Virus record (IMG/VR): IMGVR_UViG_3300043446_005369
Coordinates: 1 to 64,000 of that record
Strand: one strand, 5' to 3'
From: a virus
Length of the DNA: 64,000 nt
Below are positions 59,741 to 64,000 of this stretch, piece after piece; position 1 is the first letter of the stretch; the number at the start of each line of letters is the position of its first letter. The notes beneath the pieces were generated by a model. It did no database searches. It was not told the DNA's origin and worked only from the letters and a program-made list of their open reading frames with translations. The translations under genes were made by a program, and so were the position numbers.

Positions 59741-59914
59741 TTAGGAATTAATATGAATAGCTGCTAAAGTTTCCTGTTGTGCAAGATATAATCTACAAAA
59801 TAATTTTGCATATTTTTGAGAATCACTCAAAGATAAACTATCAATTGTTCTGGCAACTTTTTCATATTCAAATAATTTATTAATTGACTTAAGTTCAATA
59901 TCATTTGGATCCAT
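59741..59914 (-). CDS. Small conserved protein before gp13 (57 aa)
   Basis: From an ATG at 59914, 57 residues starting MDPNDIELKSINKLFEYEK, a helical protein with KLFCRLYLAQQETL. It overlaps the end of the previous gene by 14 nt. The same opening is familiar from T4-like cyanophages next to gp13. Function unknown; perhaps a virion assembly factor. Confidence 0.75.
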   Translation of the reverse strand: MDPNDIELKSINKLFEYEKVARTIDSLSLSDSQKYAKLFCRLYLAQQETLAAIHINS

Positions 59915-60101
59915 TTAGTAACTCCTTTAATAAACATTTAATTTCATGAATATCCTTTTTCATATCTTCAATTTCTTTCTTTTGATTTTTTCTATTTTCT
60001 AAAGAATTTATATATTGATTATATGAGATATTATCAGTGTTAATTATCGCTCCAGAATATTCATCCCGAAACAGATTTGGGTGCCCTTTTACTGGTATCA
60101 T
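59901..60101 (-). CDS. Small coiled-coil protein (66 aa)
   Basis: 66 residues. MIPVKGHPNLFRDEYSGAII is followed by a coiled-coil half (KKEIEDMKKDIHEIKCLLKE). The ATG overlaps the stop of the large structural gene as TAATG. A recurrent small protein in T4-like cyanophages; function unknown. Confidence 0.75.
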   Translation of the reverse strand: MIPVKGHPNLFRDEYSGAIINTDNISYNQYINSLENRKNQKKEIEDMKKDIHEIKCLLKELLNGSK

Positions 60102-63100
60102 TATCGAATAGCAATTGTTCTAAGATCTTTAATTTTTGGAGGATATGCTTGATTTGTCGAGGACATCACAATTTTAATTATATATCCACTAAATTGGGAA
60201 AGATTATTTGCAGTAAATTCGTATTCTAAGTATTCATTTTCTCTACTTGGTCGAACATACATGTCTGGTAATCCACTATTATTTCCTCCAGCTAGTTTAT
60301 CATAACCAGGGAATAATTCAAATGAAGTAGCAATTTCACTAGAATCTGGAGTAATCAAACTATACAAAACTCTAAAATCTGAATCTGCATGGCGATATGC
60401 AGACATTATAACCTTTAGTGATGTTGCATTTTGCGCTAAAATGACTGTGTTAGAAACATATATCGCAGAATGAGGATCACTAATTAGAGAATTTACTCTA
60501 TTATCTTTAATATAATTAAAAATTGGTGAATTAATTCTATAACTATGAAAATCCGTAAAACAATTATCTAAGAAAATTTGAGGAGAAAGATTTTTATCAC
60601 TTGTAGAAAGTGTTAATGCAGTTGTAAATGATTTATTTCTTGGCAAATCATTTAAGTATTGATCTTCATTAACTTTTGAACAAATGAGTCTAGTAGATGA
60701 TAATTTGTTAGGGGTATTAATCTGAATTTCCTCATATCCAAGATCCACAAAAGAGCTTTCGTCCCCACTCACACTAGTTCCACTGACTGTTCTGATTTTA
60801 CCAGAGATTGAAGTATCCGCTGATGGCATTGATACATTATACAGAGGAATGATAGTATCGAACTGAATATTCTCTGAGGCAAAAACTTGAGAACCACCAA
60901 ATGATCCTTCAGAATCAAATGAAAGTTGAGGAGTATTGCTCAAAGACCCATCGGAAGATCTATTTGTGCCATTACTATTTCTTAAAAATTTAATATAATA
61001 TTCATCCATATCGATACTAGAATCAAAAATATCATGAGTTTTATTGATTCTTCTTAATGACACTCCATTTAATTGATAACTATAAACAAATGCGTTTATA
61101 TCATGCGTAATTATTTTTGTTGAATCTTGCCCTCTTGTTATTGTTCCAAGTGAATTATTCCCAACACTTTCATATCTAATAATTTCATTTTCAATTAAAA
61201 CATATCCAGGATTTGTATTACTTACTGGGATACCTTCAAAGGATGCGAATTGGGCAGTGCTCGCAACAGATATAATAACCGAAGAATTAGTTAAACTTTG
61301 TGTGAGTGTAGTAGGAGATGAATTTGGAGTAATGCCAGATAATTTTATTTTGTTATTAGGTGCATACATTCCATGATTAAAATGATTAACTTTAAAATAA
61401 TCTCCACTTGAATAATCCCCACTCAATGAGGAACTATAAATGTATGTAGTATCGAGTGTTATTGCAGCATTTGAGTTATTATAATATACCAACTTTGCAG
61501 TACCATCATTTGTAAATGATTGTCCTTTTACATTACTTAGATAAAGAGTATCAATTCCATTATTATTTCCAGTGATTGTGATTAAGGCTCCCGCACCACT
61601 ATTAGACGAAATAGATGAGGTAACTATACCAACAATATCTCCCACCGAATATCCTTTTCCAGGATTTACGATAGAAACCGCAGTTACAATCCCTGCAGTT
61701 GCTTCTATATTTAAAATTAATCCAGATCCATTCCCACTGATATTATAGGTTAAAACGCCAGTATTATCGGTAACATAATTCTTACCACCAGTAGTTATTC
61801 CGACTGATGAAACTGAACACCCAGTACCGACAATATGACCAGTAACATAAGTTTTAGTTGTTTCACTTATTTTTCTTCCGGGTGTCAGAACATCAATAAT
61901 ATTACTGTCCGTTGTGGTAGTGATACCTATTGTTAGTTTTCTTGGAAGTGTAGTAATTGGATTACCTAGAAGATTTTTAACATATCCATTACTTTCATTT
62001 AATGTTGGATTATAAAAATAAGCAGTTCCTGGCGTATTAGTTACAAATTCTGCCTTATATAATATAAATTTCATATCTTGATATTGATTTGCAGTCCAAA
62101 TCGATCCATTTTGAGATTTGAATAGACTACCTAGAGCAAATTGTTGAGTGTAAGATACGCTTTGAGAATCTGGAAGATTTCTAGATTGTATAGTCTTTTC
62201 TCCCATTTCTGCGATAAACACTTCATATTCATTGCTTTCCGGGGCTAGAAGTACAATACAATATTCGAGAGCGGGTTCTAAAAAGATTGGATAATCAAAA
62301 GTAACTGTTGTTGCTATTGATCCATCATCAGATATATTGATTTGATCTGGCTTTAATGTTACTGAATTACCTAAAATTGTTCTTGTGGGAGTTCCCAATT
62401 CGACTGTTCTAAGTTCTACTGTCAATGGGCTATTATTCGAATCCTTTTTATAGAAAAATAGATCAACTGAAGTGATAAATACGCCATTTTCATCATCATT
62501 TACAGTGTTACTTCCACCCACACTAAAAGATTGTGCAAGTGGATCAAAATATGTTGCAGTTGTTCTTGTTAATGTAGTAGTTGTAGTTTTAGTAGTTGTA
62601 ACTGTAGATTGATTGGTAATCACTGTTTCATAAAGTTCTAATACTCCTTCTGAGGTATAATTAGTTTCCGCTGAAGAAATAGTAGTACTACCAGGAGCCG
62701 CTGTTTGATTTGTGGAACTAGAAGATACTTTATATGTTTTATTACCAGTATTAATTCTAACTGAAGGTGGAGGATTGGTATTTGGATCACGAATAAAAAA
62801 TGATCCAATCAAATCGCCATAATTATCAGATATAAGTTTTAGATCCTTAACATAAGCTATTGCCCCACTAGTCTCACCAATTAAACGAGTCCCTTTTACC
62901 AAATATCCAGAATATAAGCCCTGAGCTTCCTCCGAAAGAGAATACGTATCAATATTTAAAACTTTAGAAGATTGATTATAAAAATTAGATAAAGATTCAG
63001 TTTTAATATAAGGATTAATATTAAAGATTTCACTTGGGGCATTATATGGACCATACTTATGATTCGGGGCTGCTAATCTAAAAGTAATTATTGGAACGTA

Positions 63101-64000
63101 TAGACCTGATCCGGAATTTATCCAACCTGTTACAGTTTCTCCAGTAATGAATGAACCAGAAGAACCATAGTTTTCCAAAGAAGAATCAACAGCAATTTCT
63201 AATAATTTTGGAATAAAATCAACTGAACCATTTCCATCTAGGAAATGATAATACTGTGTTAGTGGTTTTAAATTAACAATAGAGAATTCAGTATTTCTAG
63301 ATCTCATATATTCTTCAGATCTAGATTCAATTAAATTGGTTGTACTAGAAGAACTTGTTATTGTATTTGTGCTTGTTGTGACATTTTGGGATGCACTTAT
63401 ACCTAAATCTGCAGTCGTACCTCTTCTATTTGGATCTGCGATACTAATGGATCTATTTTCTAAAAGAACTCGATCAGTTTCCAATAAAACATAATCAGTT
63501 ACTGAAATTGTTTTATTTGGCAATTGAACAGTTCTTACCCAATTATCTCTACTTGGAGACAATTTAATATTTCCTCTATAGGATACTATATTAAATGGAT
63601 TTACATTTTCAACTCTAGTTGCAAAAGGTTGTTCGATCCATTTTTTGGAGATATACTTTAATGTAACTGTTTTTCCTGTCTTTTGGACATTAGAATCAAT
63701 TAAGTCATAATTTGTAGATAAATCTATTTCTTCATCTATAATATTTGCAGCTGGAGCCAAATAATTTTTTAAGCTATTCCTAGAAACAATTGGAGTTAAT
63801 TCTTGATTATTTTTATCTATTTCAATAAAAGACACATTCGAATTTAATCTAGAAGTATCTTTAAAATCGTCAACAAAAAATCCAGTTTTAAATCTATCGA
63901 ATCCCTCAGCATCTTGTATCTGAAGAGTTTGGGTACTTAGTTCTAATAGTGACAAGGAAGTAACTCTTTCTAGATTCTTTACTCTATTTTCGATTGATCC
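60101..64000 (-). CDS. Large virion structural protein, DUF4815 type, 5' end outside window
   Basis: The frame is open to the right edge; the visible part is 1299 residues, starting in-frame with IENRVKNLERVTSLSLLEL at about 63997-63940, so the true start lies beyond the window. SLLELSTQTLQIQDAEGFDR and FKTGFFVDDFKD resemble the DUF4815 pattern of large phage virion proteins. Near residue 480 is YFDPLAQSFSV, a motif recurrent in this family. Beta-rich GKGY-type repeats follow (VNPGKGYSVGDIVG). It is probably a large baseplate- or fibre-associated protein. Role inferred. Confidence 0.85.
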   Translation of the reverse strand, partial: GSIENRVKNLERVTSLSLLELSTQTLQIQDAEGFDRFKTGFFVDDFKDTSRLNSNVSFIEIDKNNQELTPIVSRNSLKNYLAPAANIIDEEIDLSTNYDLIDSNVQKTGKTVTLKYISKKWIEQPFATRVENVNPFNIVSYRGNIKLSPSRDNWVRTVQLPNKTISVTDYVLLETDRVLLENRSISIADPNRRGTTADLGISASQNVTTSTNTITSSSSTTNLIESRSEEYMRSRNTEFSIVNLKPLTQYYHFLDGNGSVDFIPKLLEIAVDSSLENYGSSGSFITGETVTGWINSGSGLYVPIITFRLAAPNHKYGPYNAPSEIFNINPYIKTESLSNFYNQSSKVLNIDTYSLSEEAQGLYSGYLVKGTRLIGETSGAIAYVKDLKLISDNYGDLIGSFFIRDPNTNPPPSVRINTGNKTYKVSSSSTNQTAAPGSTTISSAETNYTSEGVLELYETVITNQSTVTTTKTTTTTLTRTTATYFDPLAQSFSVGGSNTVNDDENGVFITSVDLFFYKKDSNNSPLTVELRTVELGTPTRTILGNSVTLKPDQINISDDGSIATTVTFDYPIFLEPALEYCIVLLAPESNEYEVFIAEMGEKTIQSRNLPDSQSVSYTQQFALGSLFKSQNGSIWTANQYQDMKFILYKAEFVTNTPGTAYFYNPTLNESNGYVKNLLGNPITTLPRKLTIGITTTTDSNIIDVLTPGRKISETTKTYVTGHIVGTGCSVSSVGITTGGKNYVTDNTGVLTYNISGNGSGLILNIEATAGIVTAVSIVNPGKGYSVGDIVGIVTSSISSNSGAGALITITGNNNGIDTLYLSNVKGQSFTNDGTAKLVYYNNSNAAITLDTTYIYSSSLSGDYSSGDYFKVNHFNHGMYAPNNKIKLSGITPNSSPTTLTQSLTNSSVIISVASTAQFASFEGIPVSNTNPGYVLIENEIIRYESVGNNSLGTITRGQDSTKIITHDINAFVYSYQLNGVSLRRINKTHDIFDSSIDMDEYYIKFLRNSNGTNRSSDGSLSNTPQLSFDSEGSFGGSQVFASENIQFDTIIPLYNVSMPSADTSISGKIRTVSGTSVSGDESSFVDLGYEEIQINTPNKLSSTRLICSKVNEDQYLNDLPRNKSFTTALTLSTSDKNLSPQIFLDNCFTDFHSYRINSPIFNYIKDNRVNSLISDPHSAIYVSNTVILAQNATSLKVIMSAYRHADSDFRVLYSLITPDSSEIATSFELFPGYDKLAGGNNSGLPDMYVRPSRENEYLEYEFTANNLSQFSGYIIKIVMSSTNQAYPPKIKDLRTIAIR

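Noticed and set aside
1-64000. Photosynthesis genes, integrase, insertion sequences or replication origin
   Set aside because: No psbA/psbD-like, integrase- or transposase-like sequence was seen, and no origin could be recognised by eye.

Overview
The window is part of the genome of a T4-like marine myovirus, most probably a cyanophage (T4-like phage of marine picocyanobacteria). It carries the T4 core set: capsid, neck and tail genes 13-23, terminase, UvsX/UvsY/UvsW, replisome genes 41, 43, 44, 45, 61 and 62, regA, gp46/47, gp55 and nrdA/nrdB. It also carries accessory genes typical of cyanophages: Hsp20, a MazG-type pyrophosphohydrolase, a 2OG-Fe(II) oxygenase, a CobS-type AAA+ ATPase and a DUF3110 protein, a family best known from cyanobacteria. 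No photosystem gene is visible here, so the host assignment is inference. The DNA is visibly AT-rich.

Every gene I can support lies on the minus strand, so the window is transcribed from 64000 towards 1. Genes are packed tightly, often with TAATG or ATGA stop/start overlaps. The longest stretches without a gene are about 157 nt (21200-21356), 127 nt (13124-13250) and 117 nt (36184-36300). No gap exceeds 300 nt.

Layout in transcription order. 64000-39847 is the virion module: a DUF4815 structural protein, gp13, gp14, gp15, gp16, three extra structural genes, gp17, gp18, gp19, gp20, a gp67-like core protein, gp21, gp22 and gp23. 39779-31581 holds a probable gp3, UvsY, UvsW, an Sm-like protein, the late sigma factor gp55, gp47, a DUF3110 protein and gp46. 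31521-25379 holds a MoxR-type AAA+ ATPase (CobS-type) and a VWA/HExxH protein (CobT-like), interleaved with two modular late proteins. 25343-20182 holds gp45, gp44, gp62, RegA, Hsp20 and small genes. 19965-13251 holds gp43, UvsX, an oxygenase, gp41, a nuclease, MazG and a metallopeptidase. 13123-8367 is a second group of late virion genes. 8305-3729 holds primase gp61, NrdA, NrdB and a small gene. 3683-1 holds modular late proteins and is cut by the left edge.

Main points. (1) Three inteins with LAGLIDADG-type endonuclease motifs interrupt the large terminase, the portal and the late sigma factor. The terminase intein has Ala1 and the Trp/Cys/Thr triad of class 3 inteins. (2) Five proteins begin with a MKTFxEFLxE-like tag resembling the T4 capsid-targeting sequence of the internal proteins, and a sixth carries it internally. 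One tagged protein is a nucleotidyltransferase, suggesting a set of proteins packaged with the DNA. (3) A family of modular late proteins shares short modules, including EGYDLSDYTW, and has its own T4-type late promoters even inside the replication cluster. (4) Two early-type promoters have their -35 box inside the hairpin loop of a terminator-like structure. Several terminators have a U-tract that runs directly into a late promoter.
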